Shown: positions 28,595 through 36,969 of the stretch, piece after piece | Numbering within the stretch: the first letter of the stretch is position 1 | Layout of the letters: the number at the start of each line of letters is the position of its first letter | From: Methylothermaceae bacteria B42 | GTDB taxonomy: Bacteria > Pseudomonadota > Gammaproteobacteria > Methylococcales > Methylothermaceae | DNA length: 64,000 nucleotides | Reading direction: 5' to 3' | Assembly (NCBI GenBank): GCA_001566965.1 | Contig: LSNW01000005.1 | Span: forward strand, 46,157-110,156 | The notes under the pieces: model-generated | Told to the model about the DNA's origin: nothing | Databases searched by the model: none | The model's input: only the letters and a program-made list of their open reading frames with translations | Made by a program: the position numbers and the translations under genes

Positions 28595-28896
28595 CTGATG
28601 TTACGCAACTTATGGCAAGGACAGCGCCGTCACACCCTCTCCCCAACCCCTCTCCCCAACCCCTCTCCCAAAGAGGGTGTCGCAAAAGCCGACACCCTCT
28701 GCGATACAGGGATGCATCGCCATTTTCGATGGCCATAAGCCATTGAAAATGGAGGAATTGGAAAATCACGTTTTTCCGATTCCGAGTCGTAAAAGTCCAA
28801 GGATGGACTTTTACAACACCCTCCCAAAGGGAGAGGGGATTCCAGGCATGGTCCATCGCTCCCTCCACCGCTTGCGGGGGAGGGTTGGGGAGGGGG
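28595..28896 (-). repeat. Dispersed GC-rich repeat, copy B (long form with nested hairpins)
   Basis: Inverted relative to copy A; the ends read CTGATGTTACGCAAC at 28595 and GGGTTGGGGAGGGGG at 28896. The extra centre holds four stem-loops: GAGGGTGTCG/CGACACCCTC, ATTTTCGATGG/CCATTGAAAAT, an imperfect GGAATTGGAAAA arm and GTAAAAGTCCA/TGGACTTTTAC. The 14-mer CTCTCCCCAACCCC is tandemly doubled near 28638. It fills the 460-bp aceE-aceF gap, where no gene is seen. Confidence 0.85.
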
Positions 28897-29003
28897 CACC
28901 CTTTTACTGGCTAAATCTTCCAACGCCGATGATATTAAAAAATAAATCGGCCGGCATTACAGCAATGCCATAACGCCGGCCATTATACCGAATGATGTAG
29001 AAT

Positions 29004-31691
29004 TTAAACCGTTGGCGGAAAAGGCTTTTCCGGATTAATGCCGTATTTGGCAATTGCCTCATTGACCTGCTTTGGTTTCACCGTTCCCTCATCCGCCAAG
29101 GCTTTAAGCGCGGCCACGGCAATGGAATAGCGGTCCACTTCAAAAAAGCGTCTGAGCTCTTTCCGCACGTCGCTGCGTCCATAGCCATCGGTCCCCAGGA
29201 CGTAATAAGGCTTGGAAATATAAGGCCTTATCTGATCCGCGTGGGTGCGGACATAATCCGTCGCCGCCACGATTGGCCCTTGGGTTGAATCCAGTACCGA
29301 AGAGACATAGTTTTGCTTTGGCTTTTCCTCAGGATGAAGCCCATTCCAACGAGCACATTCCATGCCATCGCGGTGCAGCTCGCTAAAACTGGTAACACTC
29401 CACACATCCGCCGACACGTTGAAATCCGTCTTCAAAAGATCCGCGGCGGCAATCACTTCCCGCAGGATAGTACCGCTTCCCAACAGTTGGATTTGGGACT
29501 TTTTGCCTTCACTCGAAAACCGGTAAATTCCCCGCAAAATCCCCTCTTCCACGCCATCCGGCATGGCCGGATGGGTGTAATTTTCATTCATGACGGTCAG
29601 GTAATAGTAAACATTTTCCCCTTCCTCCATCATCCGCCGCATGCCGTCGCGGATAATCACAGCCAGTTCGTAACCAAAACAGGGATCGTAGGTGACGCAG
29701 TTAGGCACCGCTGAAAAAAACAACAGGTTGTGGCCATCTTGGTGTTGCAAGCCTTCTCCGGCCAATGTCGTCCGCCCAGCGGTGCCGCCCATGAGAAACC
29801 CCCGCGCCTGCATATCCCCTGCCGCCCAGCATAAGTCACCCACACGCTGATATCCGAACATGGAGTAGTAGATATAGAAAGGCACCATCGCCAGATCATG
29901 ATTGCTGTAAGCTGTACTGGCGGCGATCCAGTCACTCATGGCGCCGGCTTCGCAGATGCCTTCCTCCAAAATCTGCCCCTGCTTGTCTTCGCGGTAGTAA
30001 TTGATCTGGCCAGCATCTTCCGGCTCGTACAGTTGCCCCACATGGGAATAAATTCCGTATTGGCGGAACAGCCCTTCCATGCCGAATGTCCGGGCCTCGT
30101 CCGGAACAATGGGAACCACGTGTTTGCCCAATTTTTTATCCCGCATCAACCCCGCCAAAATCCGGACGAATACCATGGTGGTGGACATCTCCCGCTCCCC
30201 GGTCCCTTGGAAGGCAAAGTCGAATGCCTTGGGTTCAGGCTTCGGCAACGGTTTGGACTGGCGCCGCCGCTGGGGCAGATATCCCCCCAGGGCACGGCGG
30301 CGCTCGTGCAGATATTCAATTTCGGGACTGTCATCCGCCGGTTTGTAAAAAGGCGCTTCGGCCAGTTTGTCATCGGGAATGGGAATATCAAAGCGGTCGC
30401 GGAATTTGCGCAGGGCTTTCTCTTCCAGTTTTTTCTGCTGATGGGCGCCCATTCTGCCTTCACCCGCTTCGGCCATGCCGTAACCCTTAATGGTTTTGGC
30501 CAGAATGACGGTCGGCTGCCCGGTGTGCTCCACCGCCGCGGCATAGGCGGCATGAACTTTGTGAGGATCGTGGCCACCCCTGTCCAAGCGGAAAATCTCC
30601 TCGTCCGACATATTGGCCACCATTTCCAGAAGTTCCGGATATTTACCGAAAAAGTGCTTGCGTACGTAAGCACCGTCTTTGGCTTTGTAGGTTTGGTATT
30701 CGCCATCGACGACTTCTTCCATGCGCTTTTTAAGCAAACCTTTGCTGTCCTGGGCCAGCAAGGGATCCCAGCGGGAACCCCAGATAACTTTGATCACATT
30801 CCAGCCCGCCCCGCGGAACAGTCCTTCCAGTTCCTGAATGATTTTGCCATCCCCCCGCACAGGGCCATCAAGTCGCTGGAGATTGCAATTAATCACAAAA
30901 ATCAGGTTATCCAACCGTTCCCGGCCTGCCAGGGACAATGCGCCCACCGACTCTGGTTCATCCATTTCCCCGTCGCCGCAGAAACACCAGACCTTGCGGC
31001 CCTCGGTATCCGCCAAACCTCGGTCGTGGAGATAGCGCATGAAACGCGCTTGATAAATGGCCATTAACGGCCCCAGCCCCATGGAAACCGTGGGAAATTG
31101 CCAGAAATCCGGCATCAACCAGGGGTGAGGATAGGATGACAATCCCTTGCCCGCTACTTCACGACGGAAATTTTGCAGATGCTCTTCTGTCAACCGGCCT
31201 TCAAGAAAGGCGCGGGCATACATGCCAGGGGAAGCATGGCCCTGGAAAAACACCAAATCGCCGCCAAAGTCTTTATTGGGCGCGCGAAAAAAATGATTGA
31301 ACCCCACCTCGTACAGAGTCGCCGCGGAAGCAAAGGTGGCAATATGCCCGCCATATTCGGTGGATCTGCGGTTGGCTTGCACCACCATGGCCATGGCGTT
31401 CCAGCGTATATAGGAACGGATTTTGCGTTCAATCGCGCTGTCACCGGGACAGCGTTTCTCGAGATGGGGAGGAATGGTGTTGATGTAAGCGGTATTGGCG
31501 GAATAGGGAATATTAATTCCGGAACGCCGGGCTTTGTCAATCAAGCGCTCAATCAAATAGTGGGCACGCTCGGGGCCTTGGGCCTGGATTACCGATTGCA
31601 ATGCATCCATCCACTCCCGGGTCTCTTCCGGGTCAGGATCCTGAAACAGGGAAGCGCCGGAGAGCCAGCGGGGATCAAGATTTTGTGTCAC
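29004..31691 (-). CDS. aceE: Pyruvate dehydrogenase E1 component, homodimeric type
   Basis: 895-residue thiamine diphosphate enzyme, close to the 887 of E. coli AceE. The TPP motif begins GDGEMDEPES and runs through the NCNLQRLDGPVRG block. SYPHPWLMPDFWQFPTVSMGLGP and the C-terminal GRSDVRKELRRFFEVD are strongly conserved in AceE. It decarboxylates pyruvate and acetylates the E2 lipoyl group. First gene of the unit; its transcript would have to cross the repeat to reach aceF and lpdA, so partial termination or processing there may set subunit ratios (inference). Confidence 0.97.
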   Translation of the reverse strand: MTQNLDPRWLSGASLFQDPDPEETREWMDALQSVIQAQGPERAHYLIERLIDKARRSGINIPYSANTAYINTIPPHLEKRCPGDSAIERKIRSYIRWNAMAMVVQANRRSTEYGGHIATFASAATLYEVGFNHFFRAPNKDFGGDLVFFQGHASPGMYARAFLEGRLTEEHLQNFRREVAGKGLSSYPHPWLMPDFWQFPTVSMGLGPLMAIYQARFMRYLHDRGLADTEGRKVWCFCGDGEMDEPESVGALSLAGRERLDNLIFVINCNLQRLDGPVRGDGKIIQELEGLFRGAGWNVIKVIWGSRWDPLLAQDSKGLLKKRMEEVVDGEYQTYKAKDGAYVRKHFFGKYPELLEMVANMSDEEIFRLDRGGHDPHKVHAAYAAAVEHTGQPTVILAKTIKGYGMAEAGEGRMGAHQQKKLEEKALRKFRDRFDIPIPDDKLAEAPFYKPADDSPEIEYLHERRRALGGYLPQRRRQSKPLPKPEPKAFDFAFQGTGEREMSTTMVFVRILAGLMRDKKLGKHVVPIVPDEARTFGMEGLFRQYGIYSHVGQLYEPEDAGQINYYREDKQGQILEEGICEAGAMSDWIAASTAYSNHDLAMVPFYIYYSMFGYQRVGDLCWAAGDMQARGFLMGGTAGRTTLAGEGLQHQDGHNLLFFSAVPNCVTYDPCFGYELAVIIRDGMRRMMEEGENVYYYLTVMNENYTHPAMPDGVEEGILRGIYRFSSEGKKSQIQLLGSGTILREVIAAADLLKTDFNVSADVWSVTSFSELHRDGMECARWNGLHPEEKPKQNYVSSVLDSTQGPIVAATDYVRTHADQIRPYISKPYYVLGTDGYGRSDVRKELRRFFEVDRYSIAVAALKALADEGTVKPKQVNEAIAKYGINPEKPFPPTV

Positions 31692-31763
31692 ACATCCTCC
31701 AAAAACTTGCTAAACGGTTCGAATCAATTGGTACGCAAGGGCTATATTAAAAATGAGTCGTAT

Positions 31764-31791
31764 AGTATAACAGCGTCAGCAAGTTACCCAA
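31764..31791 (-). promoter_or_regulatory. Candidate aceE promoter
   Basis: Minus strand: TTGGGT (31791-31786), 16-bp spacer, TATACT (31769-31764), 73 bp upstream of the aceE start. The -35 is weak. It sits in the 105-bp gap between moaA and aceE. Confidence 0.35.
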
Positions 31792-31796
31792 GCTAC

Positions 31797-32810
31797 TCAT
31801 CCTCCGGTCATGTTCATATGCCGCAAGATTACCGGCTTTTCTTGTAAATCGAAATAATGTTTTTCCGGCTTGATTGCCATTGCCGCCACAATGGCTTGGC
31901 GCAATTTGCCTTCATCCCCCGGATAACGCCGAATGACTTGCTTGAGGTCCACGGAATGTTCATTGCCAAGGCATAACAGTAGCCGGCCCTCCACGGTCAG
32001 CCGCACCCGGTTGCAGTCACCGCAGAAATTATGGCTATGGGGTGAAATAAAACCCACTTTGGTTTCTGAACCTGCAACACTGAAATAACGGGAAGGGCCA
32101 CCCGTGCGGACTGGGCTTGGCAGCAGAGTGAATACTTGCTCCAAATCCTGCTTGATCTGATCGGAAGAATAGTAGGCATGAGCGCGGTCGTGACTGGCCA
32201 CAGCGCCCAACGGCATTTCTTCAATAAAGCTGATATCCAGTTGCCGGTCTATGGCAAAATGGACTAAATCTACCGCTTCATCGTGATTGAATCCCTTGAG
32301 AATCACGGTATTCAGTTTGATACGCTCAAAACCTTCGCCACGGGCCGCCTCGATACCCTCCAGCACTCGTTCCAGCCGTCCTACCCGGGTCATTTCCCGA
32401 AAGCGCGCCGGTTGCAAGCTGTCCAGGCTGATGTTTAAGCGGGAAACGCCCGCTGCCTTCAAACGACCGGCACATTCCGCCAAACGGGTGCCATTGGTGG
32501 TCATCACCAACTCCTTCAGTGGTAATTTCCCCAATTGCTCAATCAAGCCCAAAGCACCGCGCCGCACCAAAGGCTCGCCGCCGGTGATACGGATTTTCTC
32601 CACGCCGAGATCGACAAAAGCCTTGGCAATCCAGTGGATTTCTTCCAGAGACAGGATTTGCGCCCGGCGGAGAAACGTCATCTTCTCATCCATGCAATAC
32701 AGACAACGCAAATCGCAGCGGTCGGTGATTGAAATCCGCAAATAAGTAATCTTGCGGCCGAAGCGGTCGATCAGTGCGCCGGTGGGATTCAAAACATCAA
32801 CCTCATGCAA
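31797..32810 (-). CDS. moaA: GTP 3',8-cyclase (molybdenum cofactor step 1)
   Basis: Radical SAM enzyme of 337 residues. The SAM cluster cysteines are Cys32, Cys36 and Cys39 in CDLRCLYCM. The second 4Fe-4S cluster comes from NFCGDCNR and LLLCLG near the C-terminus. The protein ends in the conserved Gly-Gly (HMNMTGG) needed for catalysis. It turns GTP into 3',8-cyclo-7,8-dihydro-GTP. No other moa gene is in the window. Lies 14 bp after ffh on the same strand. Confidence 0.96.
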   Translation of the reverse strand: MHEVDVLNPTGALIDRFGRKITYLRISITDRCDLRCLYCMDEKMTFLRRAQILSLEEIHWIAKAFVDLGVEKIRITGGEPLVRRGALGLIEQLGKLPLKELVMTTNGTRLAECAGRLKAAGVSRLNISLDSLQPARFREMTRVGRLERVLEGIEAARGEGFERIKLNTVILKGFNHDEAVDLVHFAIDRQLDISFIEEMPLGAVASHDRAHAYYSSDQIKQDLEQVFTLLPSPVRTGGPSRYFSVAGSETKVGFISPHSHNFCGDCNRVRLTVEGRLLLCLGNEHSVDLKQVIRRYPGDEGKLRQAIVAAMAIKPEKHYFDLQEKPVILRHMNMTGG

Positions 32811-32824
32811 AAACGCTTTACCGG

Positions 32825-34186
32825 CTAGAACGGCATTTTAGGCATGCCGCCTGGCATTCCCGGCAATCCACCTTTGCCAAAACCTTTCATCTTTTTCATC
32901 TTTTTCATCATTTTTTGCATCTGGCTGTATTGCTTCAACAGCCGGTTGACATCCTGGACCTGCATCCCTGAACCTTTGGCAATCCGGCGCTTGCGGGAGT
33001 TGTTAATGACCGCGGGAAAACGGCGTTCGTGGGGGGTCATGGAATTGATGATGGCAATTTGCCGGGTGATATCCTTGTCATTGATGTTTTCCTTGACGTT
33101 TTTGGGAAGGTCCCCCATCCCCGGCAGCTTATCCAGCATTGCGGTAATGCCGCCCATCTTGGTTAGCTGGGCCAATTGATCGCGCATGTCGTCCAGATCG
33201 AAGCCCTTGCCTTTTTGGACTTTTTTGACAAACTTCTCGGCCTTTTTCTTATCGATCTTGCGCTCGACTTCCTCAATCAGACTGAGTACATCCCCCATGC
33301 CCAAAATGCGGGAAGCGATTCGATCCGGGTGGAATAACTCCAAGGCATCGGTTTTTTCCCCGAGACCGATAAACTTGATCGGCTTGCCGGTGATATGGCG
33401 AATGGACAGCGCCGCCCCGCCCCGGGCATCGCCGTCGGCTTTGGTCAGCACTACCCCGGTCAAGGGCAAGGCATCGTGGAAAGCCTTGGCGGTATTGGCG
33501 GCATCCTGGCCGGTCATGCTATCAACTACAAACAGGGTTTCGATGGGTTGCACCGCCTCGTGCACCTGTTTGATTTCCTGCATCATTGCTTCGTCAATGT
33601 GAAGACGGCCGGCGGTATCGATAATCACTGCATCCAGCAGGTGCTTTTTGGCGTGTTCGACCGCTTTCTTGGCAATCTCCACCGGCGATTCCTCGGGAGA
33701 AGAGGGAATGAATTCCACCCCCACCTCATCGGCCAGGGTTTTAAGCTGGGCAATAGCGGCGGGCCGGTAAACGTCGGCGCTCACCACCGCGACTTTCTTT
33801 TTTTGCCGCTCTTTGAGCCAGCGGGCCAATTTGGCAACGGTGGTCGTCTTCCCCGCCCCCTGTAGACCCGCCATCAAAATCACCGCCGGTGGCTGGGTGG
33901 CCAGATTCAGGCCCTCGCTGGCGCCCCCCATCACATCAATCAATTCCTGTTGGACAACTTTGACGAATGCCTGGCCAGGGGTCAGGCTGGTCTGGACTTC
34001 CTGCCCCATCGCCCTTTGCTTGACTTGGTCGGTGAAAGCCTTGACCACCGGCAAGGCCACATCGGCCTCCAGCAGCGCCATCCGCACTTCACGCAGGGTG
34101 TCTTTGATATTGTCTTCAGTCAAGCGGGCTTGGCCGCGGATTTTTTTGAAGGTGTGGGTTAATCGTTCAGAAAGCGTATCAAACAT
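32825..34186 (-). CDS. ffh: Signal recognition particle protein Ffh
   Basis: 453-residue SRP54-type GTPase that targets nascent membrane proteins. It has an N-terminal helical bundle, then the G domain with [15 protein letters not shown] (G1), DTAGRLHID (G3) and [10 protein letters not shown] (G4). The methionine-rich M domain binds 4.5S RNA and ends with a Gly/Met/Lys tail ([14 protein letters not shown]). Full length and intact. Confidence 0.98.
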   Translation of the reverse strand: MFDTLSERLTHTFKKIRGQARLTEDNIKDTLREVRMALLEADVALPVVKAFTDQVKQRAMGQEVQTSLTPGQAFVKVVQQELIDVMGGASEGLNLATQPPAVILMAGLQGAGKTTTVAKLARWLKERQKKKVAVVSADVYRPAAIAQLKTLADEVGVEFIPSSPEESPVEIAKKAVEHAKKHLLDAVIIDTAGRLHIDEAMMQEIKQVHEAVQPIETLFVVDSMTGQDAANTAKAFHDALPLTGVVLTKADGDARGGAALSIRHITGKPIKFIGLGEKTDALELFHPDRIASRILGMGDVLSLIEEVERKIDKKKAEKFVKKVQKGKGFDLDDMRDQLAQLTKMGGITAMLDKLPGMGDLPKNVKENINDKDITRQIAIINSMTPHERRFPAVINNSRKRRIAKGSGMQVQDVNRLLKQYSQMQKMMKKMKKMKGFGKGGLPGMPGGMPKMPF

Positions 34187-34363
34187 CGTTTTATGTTACC
34201 TGTGGGTTACCGTATCCCTACTTTTGCAGGGATAAAATTACTCGATCAACAAAAATTGGTTTCCGGCCCGTCTGTTGAATCTTATCATTATGCCAGACTG
34301 GGAATGAGAATGAAGCCCCGCCGCGCCCTCTATTCACACAATCCGTATGCCAAGAACTCACCC

Positions 34364-34392
34364 AACAAAGGGAGCATGAGAATACCTTTGTT
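34364..34392. repeat. 8-bp inverted repeat between ffh and the cyclic-nucleotide-domain gene
   Basis: AACAAAGG (34364-34371) and CCTTTGTT (34385-34392) flank a 13-base loop containing GAGCATGAG. The motif GGGAGCATGAG recurs at about 34401. It is about 80 bp before the next start codon, so it could be an operator or a leader element. The rest of 34187-34469 shows no convincing gene. Confidence 0.3.
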
Positions 34393-34469
34393 GTTTCTGG
34401 GGGAGCATGAGCCTATGATGGACATTAACTGTTTGATTTTGACTCGCTACCCTCAGTGGAGTTCGTGAT

Positions 34470-35804
34470 ATGGATTGGAAAATATTTCTCCAGAATCACC
34501 CGGTTTTCGCCAACCTTTCCGAGAAGGAAATTGACCACATTCTTTCCCCCGCCATGTCCGAGCAACAATCCTTCGAAGCGAACCAAATGATTTTCCGCAT
34601 CGGGGAACCGGGCAATTCAATTTTCCTGATTGGCTCGGGTTCCGTGGAAATTTCCTTGCTGGGCGCCGACCGCAAGATGATTCCGCTGACATTGCTCCGC
34701 AAGGGAGAATTTTTCGGTGAAATCGCCGTATTCGATCAAAAACCCAGATCCGCCACCGCTATCACTACGGAAGCCTCTAAGCTGTTAGAAATCAGGGGCA
34801 AAGAACTCCTCAATCTCGCCCGCGAACATCCGGAAATGGAGTTCAAATTCCTCATGCATTTGAGTACGCGCCTGCGGGATGTGGGGGATCACGTCATGGC
34901 GGTTAAAGTCCAGGAGGTGGATGAAAAGATTCAAATGATCAGTACCCGGCTCGATGCCGAGCTCAAAGTCATCGACGCTTCGCTGAAAGCCGCTCAAACC
35001 GTCTTCGACCATACCAGTAGCCGGGCCAAGGAGCTTATTGAAAGCGTCGAGCGGAGCCGCTCGCGCATGACCATTGTCGCCTCCCTGATAGGCGCTGGAT
35101 TAAGCACCATTGTCGCTGTTTTTGGGCTGATTGGCCTTTCCGAACTGCAAGACGTCAAAAAACTGAAAAAAGAAATCACTCAAATTCACACCGAATTAGC
35201 GGCCCGTTTGGATAGCGCCAAAAATATCGAAAACCAAATTCAAACCATCGCCCCAAAAATCGACAACACGCTGACCCGGCTTGGAAAAGTGGATAACCAG
35301 ATCCAGGCATTTCAACAAAACTTTTTCGATAAAGTGCTGCTGCCGCGCTTTTATGACAGCGTGGATAAAGATACCGAGAAAGCCATGGAAATCTTCGAAA
35401 CTATTTTGAATTTGGACGGCGCCGAAATTGAAGATACTTTGTTTTTGTCCGTCTTGAGTAACCTTCTAAGTGACGAACAAAGCAGACAAAGGCATGCCAA
35501 CGTTCTTATCCGTGCCATCCGGGAAGGCCTGACTCATAATCATCGACAGCAAGTTCTCTCCTATTACCTGTTACTTACAGCGTTAGCCATAAATGATGAC
35601 AAGATTGCCTCTGAAACCAGTGCCGCACCTATTCTCTATGCCAACATACAACAAGACCTCAAAAATTACCTGACAGAAAATCCAAATCCGGTTAAAGCGA
35701 CTTTAAAAAGAAATTTTGGGATTTGGGTCATGAGGGAACTGCTAAGCGAAGCGCCAGAAAAGACACTAAAGCAAGTCGAAGTCACTTGGAACATGATTCC
35801 ATAG
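34470..35804 (+). CDS. Cyclic-nucleotide-binding-domain membrane protein with coiled coil
   Basis: 444 residues. Residues 10-125 form a CRP-type cyclic-nucleotide-binding domain (FRIGEPGNSIFLIGSGSVEI; GEFFGEIAVFDQKPRSATA is the phosphate-binding cassette with its Gly-Glu and Arg-Ser). A helical linker leads to one transmembrane helix at about 200-222 (MTIVASLIGAGLSTIVAVFG), then a coiled coil to about 290 and a helical C-terminal region. There is no DNA-binding helix-turn-helix, so it is not a transcription factor. It probably senses cAMP or c-di-GMP-like ligands and signals across or along the membrane. Family not recognised further. Confidence 0.75.
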   Translation: MDWKIFLQNHPVFANLSEKEIDHILSPAMSEQQSFEANQMIFRIGEPGNSIFLIGSGSVEISLLGADRKMIPLTLLRKGEFFGEIAVFDQKPRSATAITTEASKLLEIRGKELLNLAREHPEMEFKFLMHLSTRLRDVGDHVMAVKVQEVDEKIQMISTRLDAELKVIDASLKAAQTVFDHTSSRAKELIESVERSRSRMTIVASLIGAGLSTIVAVFGLIGLSELQDVKKLKKEITQIHTELAARLDSAKNIENQIQTIAPKIDNTLTRLGKVDNQIQAFQQNFFDKVLLPRFYDSVDKDTEKAMEIFETILNLDGAEIEDTLFLSVLSNLLSDEQSRQRHANVLIRAIREGLTHNHRQQVLSYYLLLTALAINDDKIASETSAAPILYANIQQDLKNYLTENPNPVKATLKRNFGIWVMRELLSEAPEKTLKQVEVTWNMIP

Positions 35805-35896
35805 ATCTGGGTAGCATTGGATTACCGCTACCTAATCAACTATTTATTCAAAAACCATCTAGCCCGGATATTTCATTTCAACTTCACGCCGCAGAC

Positions 35897-35923
35897 AAAA
35901 AAACGCCGGCTAGAAAGCCGGCG
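35897..35923 (-). terminator. Rho-independent-type terminator, minus strand
   Basis: CGCCGGC-TAGAAA-GCCGGCG has a perfect 7-bp stem with seven A upstream on the plus strand, so minus-strand RNA ends in the hairpin plus U7. It lies between two plus-strand genes in a 319-bp gap (35805-36123) and would stop antisense or read-through transcription from the minus-strand genes at 36655-37956. Confidence 0.6.
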
Positions 35924-35944
35924 CATCAAAGGGGAGGAGGATAA

Positions 35945-35965
35945 GTGAAAGCAATGACAGTTTAG
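35945..35965 (+). CDS. Possible 6-codon leader peptide
   Basis: GTG-AAA-GCA-ATG-ACA-GTT-TAG preceded at 4 nt by GGGGAGGAGG, a very strong Shine-Dalgarno. It lies 159 bp upstream of the coiled-coil gene. Its last codons form the 5' arm of the hairpin at 35957-35984. Too short to call from coding statistics; the ribosome site and position are the only support. Confidence 0.3.
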   Translation: MKAMTV

Positions 35966-35984
35966 AAGGAGGTAAGTAAACTGT
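35957..35984 (+). promoter_or_regulatory. Stem-loop presenting a second Shine-Dalgarno
   Basis: ACAGTTTA (35957-35964) pairs perfectly with TAAACTGT (35977-35984); the 12-base loop GAAGGAGGTAAG contains AAGGAGG. No good start codon follows at normal spacing, so it may be a ribosome-binding decoy, an RNA stability element or a regulatory site for the gene at 36124. Confidence 0.45.
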
Positions 35985-36123
35985 TTGTTTCATCTCCCAT
36001 ACACGGACACCACCATAAAAATTTGCCTTGGCGGTAAAAGTACCAAACTCAAAATGACTTGCTTTTTAATCCACCGCCCCCACATTTAGAAACAACGAAA
36101 AAAATCGCAAGGAGGTGAAAACA

Positions 36124-36645
36124 ATGGTCGCATCAGCAGAATCAGCCCTGGACAAGATCCAAGAGCACATTAACCCTTTAGAGAAGGAGCTTGTGAAAAT
36201 CAACCAATCCTTGGAGCAGCTAGAGCAAGAACTGGATGGCGTTCGTAAACAGCTCACCGAGATTGAGCTAAAAGCGCTGGATGTCGCGCGCGACATCCGT
36301 CAAAAACGTCACGAACTGAATGAACTGCGCCATAAAGTCAAAAAGCACAATAAATTACTGGAAGAAATCGATCCTGACGCCGCGCCTAGAGAATATCGCC
36401 GTATCAGTGAAGAACGCGACGAGTTTGAGGCGCAGATTGGTCAAATCGTCCACGAACTCGAACAACTCCGGAAGCACTACGATCAACTGATTGATCAAGA
36501 AACCACCCTGCTTAGCAAGGAATGGGAACTGGAACAGGAATACCGCCAGCTCAAGGAACGTTACGATAAGTTATTGAGCCAAATCAGCCGCGTGGCACAA
36601 ACGTTGGAACATCGAGTACGGGATATACGCGCCAAGTATTATTAA
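36124..36645 (+). CDS. Coiled-coil protein of unknown function
   Basis: 173 residues starting MVASAESALDKIQ, with AAGGAGG 8 nt upstream of ATG 36124; the frame also runs to a GTG at 36115 that overlaps the ribosome site and is unlikely. Almost the whole protein is predicted coiled coil by heptad pattern (QSLEQLEQELDGVRKQL; LRKHYDQLIDQETTLLSKEW). It lacks cysteine, a signal peptide or membrane segment. A short non-helical EEIDPDAAPREYRR lies in the middle and may be a hinge. No family recognised. Convergent with the small Cys-rich gene, 9 bp apart. Confidence 0.75.
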   Translation: MVASAESALDKIQEHINPLEKELVKINQSLEQLEQELDGVRKQLTEIELKALDVARDIRQKRHELNELRHKVKKHNKLLEEIDPDAAPREYRRISEERDEFEAQIGQIVHELEQLRKHYDQLIDQETTLLSKEWELEQEYRQLKERYDKLLSQISRVAQTLEHRVRDIRAKYY

Positions 36646-36654
36646 TCGGTTGGT

Positions 36655-36897
36655 TCAACAATTCATATCCCACCAGACTGCTCCATTGGGCTTGAAAATG
36701 TTGTCTCCGTCCTGCGCCCGGTTCATGGATTTGCACGCAGCCAGATCGGTCCCGTGTTTACGCCACGGATCTCGTTCAGATTTCCGCACTTTACAACACC
36801 CAGACACGGCATAAGCGCCAGTCACTGGCGCTATCCTGCCCCAAAACAATCCGGCCACTACCATCAGTAGCAAAATCAAAAGGATGGTTTTTTTCAT
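36655..36897 (-). CDS. Small exported or membrane-anchored Cys/Trp-rich protein
   Basis: 80 residues from MKKTILLILLLMVVAGLFWG. The N-terminal helix is a signal peptide or anchor. The mature part holds SGCCKVRKSERDPWRK, LAACKSMNRAQDGDN and ends VWWDMNC: four cysteines that could form disulfides or bind a metal in the periplasm. The strong residue pattern suggests a real conserved family, though I cannot name it. It is 72 bp downstream of the K+ channel gene on the same strand, so the two may be co-transcribed. A start three codons earlier is possible. Confidence 0.65.
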   Translation of the reverse strand: MKKTILLILLLMVVAGLFWGRIAPVTGAYAVSGCCKVRKSERDPWRKHGTDLAACKSMNRAQDGDNIFKPNGAVWWDMNC

Positions 36898-36969
36898 CAC
36901 AAACACCTACAGCAATACAAAAAAGGCTGTATTCGATTCTACGCCTATCGCCAGCAAACCGCACAACAC

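Noticed and set aside
28630..28923. 97-codon minus-strand frame in the aceE-aceF gap
   Set aside because: Entirely within repeat copy B.
34193..34468. 91-codon frame upstream of the cyclic-nucleotide-domain gene
   Set aside because: No plausible start signal, no conserved motif and it overlaps the promoter region with an inverted repeat.
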